Below are positions 32,697 to 45,478 of a stretch of DNA of 64,000 bases, in pieces. The translations under genes were made by a program, and so were the position numbers. Origin of the DNA: Sambucus nigra. Taxonomy: Eukaryota > Streptophyta > Magnoliopsida > Dipsacales > Adoxaceae. The notes beneath the pieces were generated by a model. That model worked only from the letters and a program-made list of their open reading frames with translations, did no database searches and was not told the DNA's origin. Every line of letters begins with the position of its first letter. Positions within the stretch are counted from its first letter, which is position 1. The stretch is taken from NCBI GenBank assembly GCA_949130495.1, contig OX422220.1, positions 125,867,268 to 125,931,267 on the forward strand, written 5' to 3'.

Positions 32697-35680
32697 ATGG
32701 AATTTGTTGTCAAAAGAACTCCTTCCGTTATGGGTGCCACCACTGGGGAAAATTCCTCTGAGGTTACTGACCGCCATCTCTATTGGATAAAATACCATCG
32801 TGCCCCCTATTTTGGCATTGTAGACAAATTCTGGGAGTTTTTGAATGCTTTTCCCGTCTCCCCTGTTTCTAAGGAAGAAGATTTGAACTTGCTTGTGGGT
32901 GAAGACGACGTGATAGAAAATTGTGCATACCTCCCTAGTTCTACTGTTACCAGGTTCAGAATTGAGCGAGGAAGCTATCCCTATTCAAATGTGAATTTTT
33001 TAATCAGTCAGGGGGTCGTGTGAAGGCCTGGGTACTTGAACTGATTATATCAATGGCAAATATGTTGTAGAATTACTAACCATTGGCTTGTCGTGCACCA
33101 AATGGTTTGGTATTTTAACTTTGGCTAAAAATAACAACACACTGAGGATGTTGGTTTCTCGTTGGAGTCATCGTACTCATACTTTCGCTGTTTCTTGGTG
33201 TGAGTTCACAATTACCATGGAAGATGTATGCGAGCTTCTTGATTTGGAAGCTGTTGGTACTGATACTTACTTCAAGGAAGCCATCTCAAAGGACGAAGCT
33301 GATAATAGCAAGAAGTTGAAAAGTGTAATCAAGAGGTGCATAAAGACTTAGAATCAGTGTACCTATTCAGAAATTATCAGGTACTTCTTTTATATGAAAG
33401 ATAGAGCGAGTGCCCTTGCTCGCGAGCAAACAAAGAAATATTCAAAGGGCAAACATATTCTTGAGATGCCCCCAACTAGAGAAGGATATGGAAATAAAAT
33501 TAAGCTCGCTGGTATATTTGGATTATCCTCTCGAGGATCTATCTTTCGAGGAAACCCCGTGACTACCGGATGAGGGATCTTATTAATCTTGTTATTCTCC
33601 TTTCCTCTGGGGTGAAAGTCCTATTGGCTACCATTACTCTTGGTTCACTTTACACTTGGCTTGACAGGGTAAAAATTGATTATGCTCGATCTCTTGGCCG
33701 TTTTGACGTGCCAAACTATGCAAAACATATTATTCTCACTTCATTCATCTATGCCTGGTTCCCGACTATGCCCCAACTGATTTACTTCCTACCTTTCATG
33801 AGATTAAGGTCCCCCAAATCCCTTCCTGAAACCATAAGCAGACTAGGAAATATTTTCATTCTTTTATTGATAATGTTAAACGCTTCAATTTTTTCCCTTA
33901 TTCTATTACTAACCAGTTTTTTACCAATGCTTTCTTTGAGGATGTCTCTTGACCAATTTCGGCAGTCGAGCAATCTTTTGCCCTCAATTTACCTTCTTCC
34001 AATGTTCTCTTGGTTATTCTTATTACTTCCTCTTATCTTCCCTCATGCATCAAATGGTCTAACTCCTGTACATCCTACTCACCCCATCGAGTAGCCATGC
34101 AGTTTAATTTTGACCAGGGGGTTCCCCTTCTTAACCACAATACTACTAAGAGACCTTTAAATTTTTCAAAAGCGTGTGGTTATTTCTTAACTTAGATAAT
34201 ATCCACTATTTCTGGCCAGTTGCAAGTTCAAATTATTATCCCTCCTAAGCGTACACGGGGTAGTAGGTCTGCTAAATACCTTAATGTATTCTGGACCAAC
34301 ACCTTGATTGTTCCTTAAAGTTGTTGAACGAGAATCCATTTACCCTGCAGTTGAACGTTTTCCTCCTCTGAGTTAGGATTACAAATATGTTCCATCAATC
34401 AAGCCCAATTTCCCCAAAGTGATACCAATAACATCACCCATAAGGAACTTCTCCTTTGGAACCTCCAAATGAAGCCATCTTAAAGAAGAAGAAGAAGAAG
34501 AAGAAGAAGAAGAAGAAGAAGAAGAAGAAGAAGAAGAAGAAGAAGAAAGGGGCTTCCAATTCTCAGCAGGTTGAGGAGGCTGTTGATCCCCCTACTACTT
34601 CTCGAGTTGTTATTGAAGAGAAAACCCCCATTGAGATCTCAATTATTGTTATGGATAAGGCCAAGAAAAGAACTCCCAAAAATAAAAAGAAGACCATACA
34701 GCCTTTCTCAAGCATCACAATCCAAGTCTTTTACCGACCCGTAGTTGGTTGATCAATGCACAGAGTTTCTTAATAATTTTCTAAGGAAATTTGATCAAGG
34801 ATCTACAGATGCTCAGGATATTTTGGACCAACAAACGGCTGAAAGAGGTATCTTTTTTACTCCCCCTATCCCTATTACTGGTTCGAAGAGGGAGAGATCT
34901 AGTCCCAAGGTTCAAATTCCACTTGACGATATGAAGGATGATTTTTTGCCCGAAGAGGGTGAAGAGGTGGAAGAAGATGAAGAAGCGGATGAGGAGGAGG
35001 ACTCCCCTTTAGTTCGACCATCCCGGAGGCTGCATCGAATGTACTCTACTGAGAAGCCTGGTTCCATTCGCATGTATTATACCATTCTAAATGACTATAG
35101 CGATGACCCAAAATATGATAAATCTAAGGCAACGCCCAGTGCCCAAGACACTTCTTCCCGGCACTCTCCCAATATTGATCCTCACTCGTCGTCCCCCCTT
35201 CATGAAGGAAATGTTCACCTGATCCTAGAGACCAGTCCTTCTATAGATGTTGTTCTTCAAGACAAAGAATTTTTTGAAGTAGGGCCAATAGCATCTACTG
35301 GTTCCATGACTATGGTGAGTGTGCACTATTTCTTGCACTTTGTGTGTTCCCTTCTATGTGTATATTATACTTACACTTTTGTGATGTTTTTACAGGTTTC
35401 TCCCTTCAAGGAAGTTAACGCCAATACTTACCTAGACCTTATGGTTGTTCCCCCCAAGGCCACCATTACTGTATATTTTTTGGTGGGGTTGTTTAGGCCC
35501 TCTATTCTGGAAGGTAAAACAACCACCCTTAAGGAGGGACAAGTTGGAGCTAAAGCCAAAACAATAGAGAAAGTGGTTATTGCCCTTGTTGGAATTCCTG
35601 AGGTTATTGATGATCCAGTAGCTATTAAGAAATCATGTCCTGAGAAGGTATGTTTGTACCTGTACATAAATGAGTCTTGA
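32697..35680 (+). pseudogene. Opposite-strand gene with plant mobile domain motifs
   Basis: A series of plus-strand frames broken by frameshifts and stops: start MEFVVKRTPSVM at 32697, then 33088-33351, 33352-33570, 33570-34195, 34456-34752, 34745-35680. Motifs in order fit the plant mobile domain (PMD) family: WSHRTHTFAVSWCEFTIT then MEDVCELLDLE (33150-33250), an LGSLYTWLDR stretch (33640-33670), GRFDVPNYA (33700), and VAMQFNFDQGVP (34095-34130). Then come a poly-Lys run from an AAG microsatellite, an acidic EEGEEVEEDEEADEEED region and a Ser/Pro tail. A possible intron lies near 35313-35396. PMD genes are plant host genes and are also carried by gypsy and MULE elements. Position beside a Tat-like LTR and tandem array suggests an element-borne copy, now dead. 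Confidence 0.55.
34483..34547 (+). repeat. (AAG)n microsatellite, about 21 units
   Basis: A nearly pure AAG run inside the PMD-like gene, encoding a Lys tract in the local frame. Confidence 0.95.
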
Positions 35681-35756
35681 TATCCCCACTCTCAGCTTCC
35701 TTAGTCAAAAGAATCCTTTATTTCTTTGAGTAAAAAAAACTAGATTTTGTAAGCAG

Positions 35757-36390
35757 CAGGTAGTTCACCTAGTCAAGCAACCATATAGGTGCTTTAGGCA
35801 AATTGAAGCTTGCGATTGCCCAATATTACTTAGTCGAGCAACCGTAAAGGCTCTTTAAGTAAAATTGGGACTTTTGAAGCGAAATAGTTTACATAGTCGA
35901 GCAATCATAAAGGTGCTTTAGGCAAACTGAGGCTTGAGAATGCCCAATATTACTTAGTTAAGCAACTATAAAGGTGCTTTAATTAAAATAGGAACTTTTG
36001 AAGCGATAACAGTTTACCTAGTCGAGCAACCATATAGGTGCTTTAGGAAAGCTGAGTCTTGAGAATGCCCAATCTTTCTTAGTCGAGCAACCCTAAAGGT
36101 GCTTTAAGTAAAATCGGGACTTTTGAAGCGATAACAGTTTACCTAGTCGAGCAAGCAACCATAAAGGTTCTTAAAGAAAAATTGGGACTTTTGAAAAGAC
36201 AACAGTTTACCTAGTCAAGCAACCATAAAGTTGATTTAGGCAAACTGAGGCTTGAGAATGCCTAATCTTACTTAGTCGAGCAACCATAAATGTGCTTTAA
36301 GTAAAACTGGGACTTTTGAAGAGACAACAGTTTACCTATTCGAGCAACTATAAAGGTGCTTTAGGCAAACTAAGGCTTGAGAGCGTCTAT
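35757..36390 (+). repeat. Tandem repeat array, about 124-bp dimeric unit
   Basis: Five to six divergent units, each made of two related halves of about 62 bp with the words TAGTCGAGCAACC, AAAGGTGCTTTA and GGACTTTTGAAGCGA. One half-unit is missing near 36150-36200. It follows the PMD-like gene as the 120-bp array follows exon 4 in the Tat element. Confidence 0.85.
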
Positions 36391-37630
36391 CAGCATTGAA
36401 CGCTGACAAACTAATATCATCATTCTTTACTTCATTTTACAAAAAATGCTATCTCACACGTTTATTTTTTCAAAGGCAATCCACCATTTGAACAAGTTTT
36501 CAACGTATTTACCAAATATGGAATCAAGGCACTTTTACCAAATATTCACCATTTTAAGTAGGTTTTTAGCATAATATTCCATCTTTATTATACTACAAAG
36601 TTCCTACAACTTTTTAACCCATTTGAATAATGATTAATCCATTTTTATTTTAATACAACTTTTATGGGAACTTCTACAAATAAGGATTAAGCCTTTTTTT
36701 TTATCAATGTTTAACCTCTTAGACTAGATTTTTGACAAGACTATAAAGAGGGTTGTTTTTTATCAAGTCTCCAAATACAAGATCAACTTCACATATTTCA
36801 CCATTAATCACATTCATTAGAAAGATTAAAGTGTTTTACAAAATCTACACGTGAAAATGGGTCTTTTACCAAAGAGGACCCTCAAAATGCAACTAATGTG
36901 CATTGACATGCCGTATTTCTATTTCAACTTCTTTTTCATGTAGTAGTTAGGTTCTATCATGCATTAATCCAACATACACAAATCTGAAATTTCTTCAAAA
37001 TATTTTCTTCTCCATTTTCCAACACTATTTCACATATGTAAGAAAATAAGGAGAATCACTTATCTAGCATGGATTTAACATATAATAACTCGTGGATTTG
37101 CATTTAAAAAGAGTTTAAGTGGAGGAGAACCCTACTTGAATGAAGGAGTGTGCATGTAGATGTGAAGATATGGTGAAGATGCTCCCAAAGTTCCACCAAA
37201 GCTCCAACCAAGACTCCCTTTGAGCTCCAAAAAGCTCTCTCAAATTTCCCTACAAGTTTTTCAAACCTTGATGTGAGCTTTTATGGTGTTTGAAGACCCT
37301 TAGTGAGGTGTTTGGGTGGTGGGAAATGAAGGGGAGTGCTACGAATTTGGAACTATATTCTAGTTACAAGAACACAAGAGGAAGAGGGATGGAAATTTGA
37401 GAAATGGCCAAGGTTTTTCACATCCATGGCTTCCTATTCTCTCTCTCTTATAAGCTATAAGAGGCATTCTTGAAGCCTTGACCCAAAAATCAAAAGCTAG
37501 AGTGTCCCAAAATGTGTAAAAACCCTTCCCAAAGTCTGAAAGCCTGAATAGAAAAAGACCCTACACAACTACCATCTTAACATCTCAAATGTGAAAGTGG
37601 CGCCCAGCCACAAGGGATACCACCATGCGC

Positions 37631-37632
<2 letters not shown>
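36391..37632 (-). other. Non-coding; possible gypsy LTR fragment
   Basis: No ORF. On the minus strand a GCTTATAAGAGAGAGAGAAT stretch (37436-37455) followed by short pyrimidine-rich sequence looks like an LTR R/U5 region, but neither end can be placed. Confidence 0.3.

Positions 37633-37666
<34 letters not shown>
37633..37666. repeat. (TA)n microsatellite
   Basis: A pure TA run of about 34 bp. Confidence 0.9.
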
Positions 37667-37667
<1 letters not shown>

Positions 37668-37689
37668 CAATTTTAAACGTTTAGGCACC

Positions 37690-38245
37690 ATTCCTTATAT
37701 TTTTGTGAGTCTAGATATGTGTTCGGAATATTTTTCGGACGTCCCAATCGTCCTAAACAATTCGCGCAAGAGTTTTTACCTCCGAAAAAATATCCTTTTT
37801 TTTATCTTTCTTTACATGGTTTTTTCCTTATATATTTATGAGTTTAAATATATGGTCAAATTATTTTTTTGACTTATCAATTATTCTAAACAATTCGCGT
37901 AAAACTGGACTTCCGTAGTGTCCCGCACCGTAAAAAAGTGCTGAATTAATTAATTAATTTTTTTTTAAAACTTTTGACCATGTGGTCTTAATCCTTGTAT
38001 CTTTTTGAGTGAGAAATCATATTCATACTATTTTTTTGTCCTTTTGGAATGTCCTATACATGGCGCTTAAAAATTGGGACCTCCGCGCAAAACATATTTT
38101 TTTTCGATTTTTCTTTGCATGGTAATATTCAACATATTTTTATGAGTCTAAATCAATAGTCGGAATATTTTTTTGACTTACCGATTGTCCTAAGCAATTC
38201 GCACAAAGCTGAACTTTCGCAGTGTCGTGCGTCGTCGGGCAATTA
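37690..38245. repeat. Four divergent tandem units of 130-165 bp
   Basis: Units start near 37690, 37830, 37996 and 38127. Each has a CTTATATTTTT...GAGT head, a TTTTTTTGAC/GGAC middle, a TCCTAAACAATTCGCG word and a TTTCTTTRCATGG end. It lies in the 5' leader of the gypsy element whose LTR starts at 38535. Confidence 0.6.
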
Positions 38246-38519
38246 GTACTCAAGCTAGCATAGCGTTTATTGCTTGTTCGAATCGCGTGAAACTTAATAA
38301 AAGTATTTAAAATAATTATACGGACACAAATCATAACTCGTGCAAAAATATGCGACGTAAATTTTTTATTAACGGAGCGTCGCTAAATAAAAGGATAATC
38401 GTATTAAAAGTGCAAGTATTACAATATGAGGTCAAGCCAAACCGAACCTTGATGATCGAAAGGATCAAATACTGAACTCGCGAATTCGTGCCACTCCCAT
38501 AAGAAACTTGAAACCGAAA

Positions 38520-38532
38520 GCTCTGATACCAA
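38520..38532 (-). other. Primer-binding site, initiator-tRNA-Met type
   Basis: Minus strand TTGGTATCAGAGC, two bases from the LTR end at 38535, marking 38535-49538 as the 5' LTR of a minus-strand element whose interior lay to the left. Confidence 0.75.
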
Positions 38533-41500
38533 GTTGTAAGGCCTCGAACCAATTTATGGGTCACCTATGGGTCAATCTAAACCGGTGCAACTGTGTTAGT
38601 GTGAAGTGATGTGAAACCATCATAGATAATGTTTTTAATTTATTTTAATTAATTAAATTCCAACATTTAGCATACAATTCAATTTCTAGCAATATATCAC
38701 AATACAAAAAGTGTTGAACCCATTAAAGTTCCCTTAGGGATGTAATCAAAGCTATTAACGTAAAAGGGTAAAAAACACTTACCTGTAAAACTCTCTCAAA
38801 TACGGAACCTCATTTATCCTATTATAACAAAACGAATGGTATGAGACAATGCTCAGTGGGATTCTTAACAAAATAAAATATATAAACAAACGATGAAAAT
38901 AACGGATGCTATAACATAGCGATAACTAGAATGTGCAAAAATACAAAGTCTCTGAAAATAGTATCTCACTAAGAATGGGCAAGATGCCCAACTGAGATAA
39001 ATGAAGATAAAAATAACTCAAGTAAATATGGAAGTGTCTAATAGCAAGGTCCTGCAGACTCCACAGTAACTCCAGCACATCAAATGTGGGAACTCTTGGG
39101 CTTGGCGTCCCTGTGGTTGGGCACTTAAAATGGTTTTTACAAAAAATTATTTGAAACAAGTCAGAGCCCAAGTAAAATAGTTAAAACATTTAGCAAGTGT
39201 TTAAAGATGTGACAAGATAATATATTAAATACATGTTAGTATTTCGTGCCCTCACTTGAGATCCTCACGACTCAACTACTGTGCACGCCTAACGTACTAT
39301 TCTAACCCTCCTAGTTATGCTACCCGTCTAACTAGTTTGACTTAACTTTCTTTGTATCTCAACAATTATAGTGCCCACCTATATTGCCCCTATAATACGT
39401 TACTACATTTTTGCACTTCTTTATACTCATTAGGAATCTATACTTAATGCTTTAGTTTTCATATACTCTGGGTAATTTAGATATCACTATCTTTCAGTTA
39501 CTGATTTAGGTCTCATACATTTGAATAATTTTAGATATCACAATTTATCTTAGCTGTTAACATACTCGTAGAAGAATCAATCACACGTACATATATAAAT
39601 CACTCTTATCATATACACGTATACAACGCCCCTAGGTGGGACCCTGTGGTGTGAGCATACTCTAATATCAAGTCCCGATACATCACGTACTATATAAGTA
39701 CACTGACTCGGATAGTCTCCCTCGAACTATAAATCAAAGCACACAATATTAGAGGCGAACATAGCTCTAGGCCTCTGGGATACGCTCTTACCTAATGCAC
39801 CCAAATGACCGATCACGCCCTCATTCACACAAGTGGTGCTCAATCCCTAAGACTATGTCCTGAGGTACAAGTCAATATCCTCCCAAATGGGCTCATTAGA
39901 ATAAGACTGTCCACGACGCAAAACCTCCCATGATATCAAGTAGCCTACGTATGATTATACGTATAAATCAACCAATAGGTATCGACACCACCCATATATA
40001 TCTATATAATAAGGAGTAGAATGTTTTTACTATTCCATAAGATGATAAGGTAAGTTGGGGTGAGGATTATGCCAACAAAGCAACAAATGGAGGGTGAGAT
40101 CAAGATATATACAATAATATTATGTACCTTACCACATTTCATGTTATACTCTAATTGTAATTACAATTGTATCCCAATAAAATTTACTTTCCCCCTCATT
40201 TTATTCCTAAAATTTGACTTTAATTCAAATATGAAGGTTATATTCGTAACACACTGAAAAGAGTAAAAGGGAACATTGATTTCCTTTGTACTTTTCAACA
40301 TCCTCCCATAAGAATCTTGCTCCCAAACATCTAGATTTCTCTCTCTAACCCAATCGTCCCTCGCACCCCACCATCCCACAACTCCCACTCTCTTCAAATC
40401 ACATCAACACCCTTAAACCACATCAACAGACCAACAATTTATGTGGTAAGATCCATGGAAAGACCCTCTCTTTCTCTTAGTCCGTTTGGAGTGAGAAGGT
40501 ATGGATTTGAGATATTTTATGTTGGATATGTAGTTTTTTTAAAGATTTTTCCCTTATGGACTTTAAGTTTTCGAGTTTTATATGGGTTTAGATATGGGTA
40601 TATATATTTTGCTGGAGCACGCTTGATGGGAGGTGTGTTCTATTCTCTATCTCATCCTATCGTGTAAAGGGGAGAGGTGTAATATTTACTCAGCATCTGT
40701 GTAAAGGGGAGAGGTCTAATATTTCGGTGGTTTTGTTGTGTTTAATGCTATTTTTTCTATTATTTTGTTGCAGATTTATCATTTTTTGTTGCAAGTTTTA
40801 GTGTGTTTTGTATGGTTCCAGTGATGAGTGTTTTTTTCAGATCTGATCTCAAGGTAGAAAACCATTTTGACGTTTTTTGGGGTGTTTTATTTCAACCCCT
40901 ATTTTCTTTCAATAGACCGGATGGGTAAGTTTTTTAATTTAAAGGATGTTGTGTCTAAAAAGACCAAATTATCCCATTTTTAACCCAAAGCTAGCAGGTA
41001 TGGCATCTCATTCTCATTATTGTAGATTTTTTGGAGCGATCCGAAAATATATGGTTTCAATTTTGAAGTTTTCTAATGTTGATTTGTTTTTTAGGGTTTT
41101 TTGTACATGCTCTGCTATGTAGCTAAAGCCTCTATTTATGGGTAGGATTCAAAGGGGCTTTTGATTTGTTTCAAAATTAGGGCTTTTTTATGGGTAAGAT
41201 ATGTATTAAAGCTTTCTCTGCATTTATGAATATATGTGTGTGGTTTCGATTTAGGATTCAAATGGTCTTTTGATTTGTTTCAAAATTAGGCCTTTTCCGA
41301 TTTTGGGTTCTTTGTTTCTTTTATGTATATATTATCAATGCGGTTTCGACATTAATTTGTGAATATGCATACAAAGATGGGAATTTAACATGAGGATTTT
41401 TTGCATTTTACAGAATGGAGACCGCTAGACTTCATGGATTTTAATTCTACGGTATTAACACTTTTTTTTTTACTTCTAAGGTTTGATTTACGATTTCTAA

Positions 41501-42852
41501 CTTCATCTGTTTTTGATTCATTTTTATAACTCCAATATATTTTATTTAATTGACACTAGCCGTGGTATCATTGTTTGCTTTTAGGGTTCAAATTTGTTTA
41601 GGAAAAATTAGTTTGGGGAAAATAAATGTGAACTTTATCAGTGTTTGGTTTTGGGACTAACAACTAATATACTTCACAAGGACAGTATATGACACGTGAA
41701 TGATTATTATTTTTGGATTTCTTTATTTTTCTTATACTGTCATTTTTTTCCTTTTCGTGGGAATTAATATATGTATTGGAGGGCACTGCATGATTCGATC
41801 ACAAGATGTTGCACGCAATATTAAGACCATTCTCATGAAGAAAGTCTGGGGTTCAGAGGGGTCTTTGAGCATAATTTGGAAGGATGATGCGTCAATGCTT
41901 ACTTTAGTTTGTTTGATTTTATGATTATTTAATTTTTTATTAGATATAATCGGAGACTCAATCCCGAGTTTAAAGTTGTTGGTTACATGTTTGTGAAATT
42001 ATTTGTTGTTCCATTTATTCACTTATTCTATTAATCAGTTTAAAGTTGTGAGTTACATGTTTGTGAAATTCTTTGTTGTTCCATTTATTCACTTATTCTA
42101 TTAATCAATTAGATATTGGGGTTGTTTTACTGTATATATTGTTGAGTTGCCTTTTCATTATCTTTATAGTTTTTCTGTTTCAAGGCATCAATGTATCAAC
42201 GCATTAACATATAGACAGGGCTTTGTGTTTCTCATATTGGGTTTCAATAAATTTGTTTGATATGACTTCATTACTTGGTTGAAACATGAGTGCTGATTGT
42301 GATGATTCTTTGATTATGTGTTGACACGTGTCTTTATTTTCAAATGGAATCCTATTACACCAATGGTATCCGTAAGCATGCTATGCAATGCCGATTTGAC
42401 AAATGGATAAAATCTTTTGCTGAAGAGTGAAGCACATTCGAAAAGAAATGACATCTCTTAAGGCGAACATTCGGTATACAAGGTATGTTTTGGGAGATGC
42501 CACATTCTTGTTGTGGCTTATTTGTTTGTTTTGTTCTCTATTAACTCATTTTATTTATGGTATTGTAATTTGTTTTATAAAACCCAAAAGGTTTCTCTAT
42601 TTATAGTATCACAGTTTGTTATCGCCTTTTCCAAGCATCTGTATTGTTGGGAATTTTCTAAAAATTGTGTGTGATAATTGTGAGTGACAATTTTGTTTAC
42701 CGTGACATGGGGGGAGTGTCTTCGCCTTGAGGTGAAATGATATCTTTCTCCGCTTGGTGTAACTTTCTTAATGGTTGCAAACATTTACTTGGCCGCTTGG
42801 TGTAACTTTCTTAAACTTATTCTTTGTTTTACATATTACATATTACTGTCAG

Positions 42853-42935
42853 GGAATAATGCACATTAAGTGGTTAACGTGGTTGGAGCTCAATGAATCT
42901 TTCTTATACCACGTGGATGCGGAAAGGTTTAACAT
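42853..42935 (+). pseudogene. Exon-like fragment, unidentified
   Basis: Bounded by TACTGTCAG upstream and ATG|GTAAGC downstream, with an open frame GIMHIKWLTWLELNESFLYH. The splice-like borders suggest a captured exon. I do not recognise the protein. Confidence 0.3.
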
Positions 42936-43875
42936 GGTAAGCCTAAGCCTCGATTGAAATTTTCAATGATAGACATTATAATACTCTTTTGGGTAATTAG
43001 TGTCCATTCCCGATTTCCATGCCACTACCTTCATATGTCTATTGGATCTAAGATTGTTTAAGTTTCTCGTTTTTATGTGTTTGTCATGAAATTAAGTGTT
43101 TATGGATTATGGCGTAGGTTTCTTTCTTATACCACGTGGATTCGTTTTTATGTTTTTGGAGTTGTTTTCAAACTTCTCCTTCTGAGTAGGCTTTCCATTC
43201 ATGTCAATTTCTAACATGTGAGTCAAATTCTAAAATTGTGACCTGTAGCGGCAATAGTGCGTATTTTGGCTTCGAGAGGTTACAACTGGACTTTAACACA
43301 GGTTGTAAGTATATAGCTACTTCTAACTTATACTGCTAAACAAGGTGGATTCATCAAATGTATGTATGATGCATATAGGCAGCAGCTAAATAGTTACTTC
43401 TATGTTGCATATATGGTGCATATTGCTAGATAGATATGCTAAATTTATGGTGCATACTACTAAATAGATTTGGGAACATATGGTTCACGATGAGAGTTTT
43501 TTTACTTTATATTTCTTACTCTTAATCTTCTTATGAAGAAATTCTCTTTGTTATTTATATTGAGGTACCTGACCTAGCTCAGCTCCCTCCACGTGACACA
43601 TCCAACGCCGCATCAGCCGGTTAACAATATCACAAACGTGCAAGAAATGGACTATTTCCATGTATATCTGTTGCCCTATATATTTTGCTTTTACAAGAAG
43701 TGTTATATTTATTTTGTTTTTTTATTTTGTTATGATTATAGAACAGATACCAGTTCTAATATGTGATAAGCTATCTTTTGCTATATTATCTTTTGTTTAT
43801 ATGTATGATCTAATCTTATGACGGACCACTAATTTTTGGGTTTTAATTCTTACATCTACGTTTGAAAATATTCTA

Positions 43876-43994
43876 GATGGGGATTTGAAATCTATATTGG
43901 GTCACAGCTCTATGGGATCTTTGGGGCAGCGGTGATGATGGACATTTGCTCAAAGTGCTACAGAGACATGGGAGTCAAAGAAGAGAAATCAGCT
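43876..43994 (+). pseudogene. A20 zinc-finger fragment of a stress-associated protein gene
   Basis: The frame AAVMMDICSKCYRDMGVKEE strongly resembles the second half of the A20 finger of plant SAP (A20/AN1) proteins, including the Cys pair of CSKC. The first Cys pair is replaced (SQLYG), so the finger cannot fold. A GTAAGC follows directly, and an AG precedes at 43875. No AN1 finger is found. Probably a captured, decayed gene piece. Confidence 0.45.
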
Positions 43995-44465
43995 GTAAGC
44001 ATGTTCTCTTTCAATATATGTATATTTTTTGTTTCGAATTTGTTTTTTTAACTTTTCTTAACCTCTTGCTAAAAAAAGGATACCAAAACTCACAGGCGTG
44101 AAGTGTGAAGAAAGATGCCAACGTGTGAAAATTCTAAATTAAAAGGCCTAAAGTGGGTATAAGATACCAATGAGTTTAGCTCACACACACTCCGATTTAC
44201 ACCACTAGGTACACCACAATCACATAAGGTTAAAAAAAGTGGGATCCATAATTCATGAAAACCAAACCACAATCACCAAAACTACTCTTCAACATCTATA
44301 TAAAAGGATAAATACGAAACTGCTATTGCTCTTCTTATGACAATTTCACAATAAATTGAAGGACTTAACGTAATCTGGTTAATGACCCCACTGTATGCTG
44401 AAGTGTAAAATATGGATGGTACACCTCTGTGAACTAATCCAGCATGTCTTTCGATTGCCAGTTGT

Positions 44466-44752
44466 TCAATGAGAGAACTTTGAGATCAATTCATTAACAT
44501 GAATGATGATATCATCTATGCGAGGTCACACTGTGACTTGGGGCTGCAGCATCCGTGTCACAAACTGGTGAAGAGCCTCTGGATATGGAGGTTTAGGCGC
44601 GCAGTTGGCCATTTTATCTGTGAATTTAAATTGGCCAACTGCAAGCTTCCTTCAGATTCCCCCAGTGCATACTCAAATGGAGATACACCATACATTATTG
44701 CATATAGAGTGCAACCTAAGGACCAGACGTCAGTTATTTCGTCAATATGACT
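44466..44752 (-). pseudogene. C-terminal fragment of a plant STK16-like protein kinase
   Basis: Minus-strand reading HIDEITDVWSLGCTLYAIMY is the subdomain IX region of a Ser/Thr kinase and continues with GVSPFEYALGES and QIKWP. After a one-base shift near 44597 it goes on with KPPYPEALHQFVTRMLQPQ, then a stop in place of a codon before PRIDDIIIHV, and ends at a TGA at 44466-44468. The kinase N-lobe and catalytic loop are absent. Order and wording fit the last exons of the plant homolog of STK16. It lies opposite to the other captured pieces. Confidence 0.7.
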
Positions 44753-45135
44753 ATATGTGAGTTAATTTTGTATTAAGTTATTGTTTTGAAACATAACCCT
44801 TCCCACTTACTATTTTTTGGTACTGAAGTATGTAATTTTTTTAACATGTGTATTTGAGATTATTAATGGTTGAAGAACAAGTGACTCCAAGTTGGATGTA
44901 AAAGATCAAATTTAAGCAGCTACTTTGTTCTGTTCTATTCTCATTTGTGGCAGAATATTATATGTTTGAATATATTCCATAAACAAGATAGTATGTCTAA
45001 TAGTTTTAGGTTTGATATATGTTTGAATATATTCCATAAACAAGATATAGTGACTTCTATTATTAAGGTTATCAATTATTCTGCCCCATATTAAAGGTTA
45101 TCTTTATTCTTCTGTCAATCCCTTTTCCTTTCTCT

Positions 45136-45478
45136 TTAGATCAAAGTGGAATGCAATGTATCCCCCAAAAGTGGCAGTTTTCGTGTGGAGGTGTGTGCAT
45201 AATATTCTTCCTCTAGATGATAACATCCAAGGATTGGGAGTGAGACGAGCTTCACGATGCAAATGTTGTTTTAAATCAGTTGAATCCATGCTCCATCTGC
45301 TTATCCAAGGTCCCATAGCCAATGTTTTTTGGCAACATTTTGCTGACCTGATTCAAGTGAAGATCAACAATGTATGCCATCTCATCTCTTCCTCTTGCAC
45401 ATGTATTACATTGAAATCCTCAATCCCTCAAAATGATATTATCCAGAAGAGATTCTTTCTAAAAATCGAACCAAGGTA
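45136..45478 (+). pseudogene. LINE fragment, zinc-binding RT C-terminal region (zf-RVT)
   Basis: The frame includes KWNAMYPPKVAVFVWRCVHN, then LPLDDNIQGLG, SRCKCCFKSVESMLHLL and NVFWQHF. This matches the zf-RVT domain near the C-terminus of plant LINE reverse transcriptases. Only this domain is present; no RT or endonuclease is around it. It was probably picked up by the Helitron or landed in it. Confidence 0.65.

Noticed and set aside
37591..37872. 93-codon frame with an Ile-Tyr run
   Set aside because: Reads through a TA microsatellite and the divergent repeat; no family likeness.
41776..41905. Frame with RSQDVARNIKTILMKKVWGS and SIIWKDDASML
   Set aside because: Looks like a captured exon, but I could not tie it to a family or find both borders; noted only as a candidate for a homology search.
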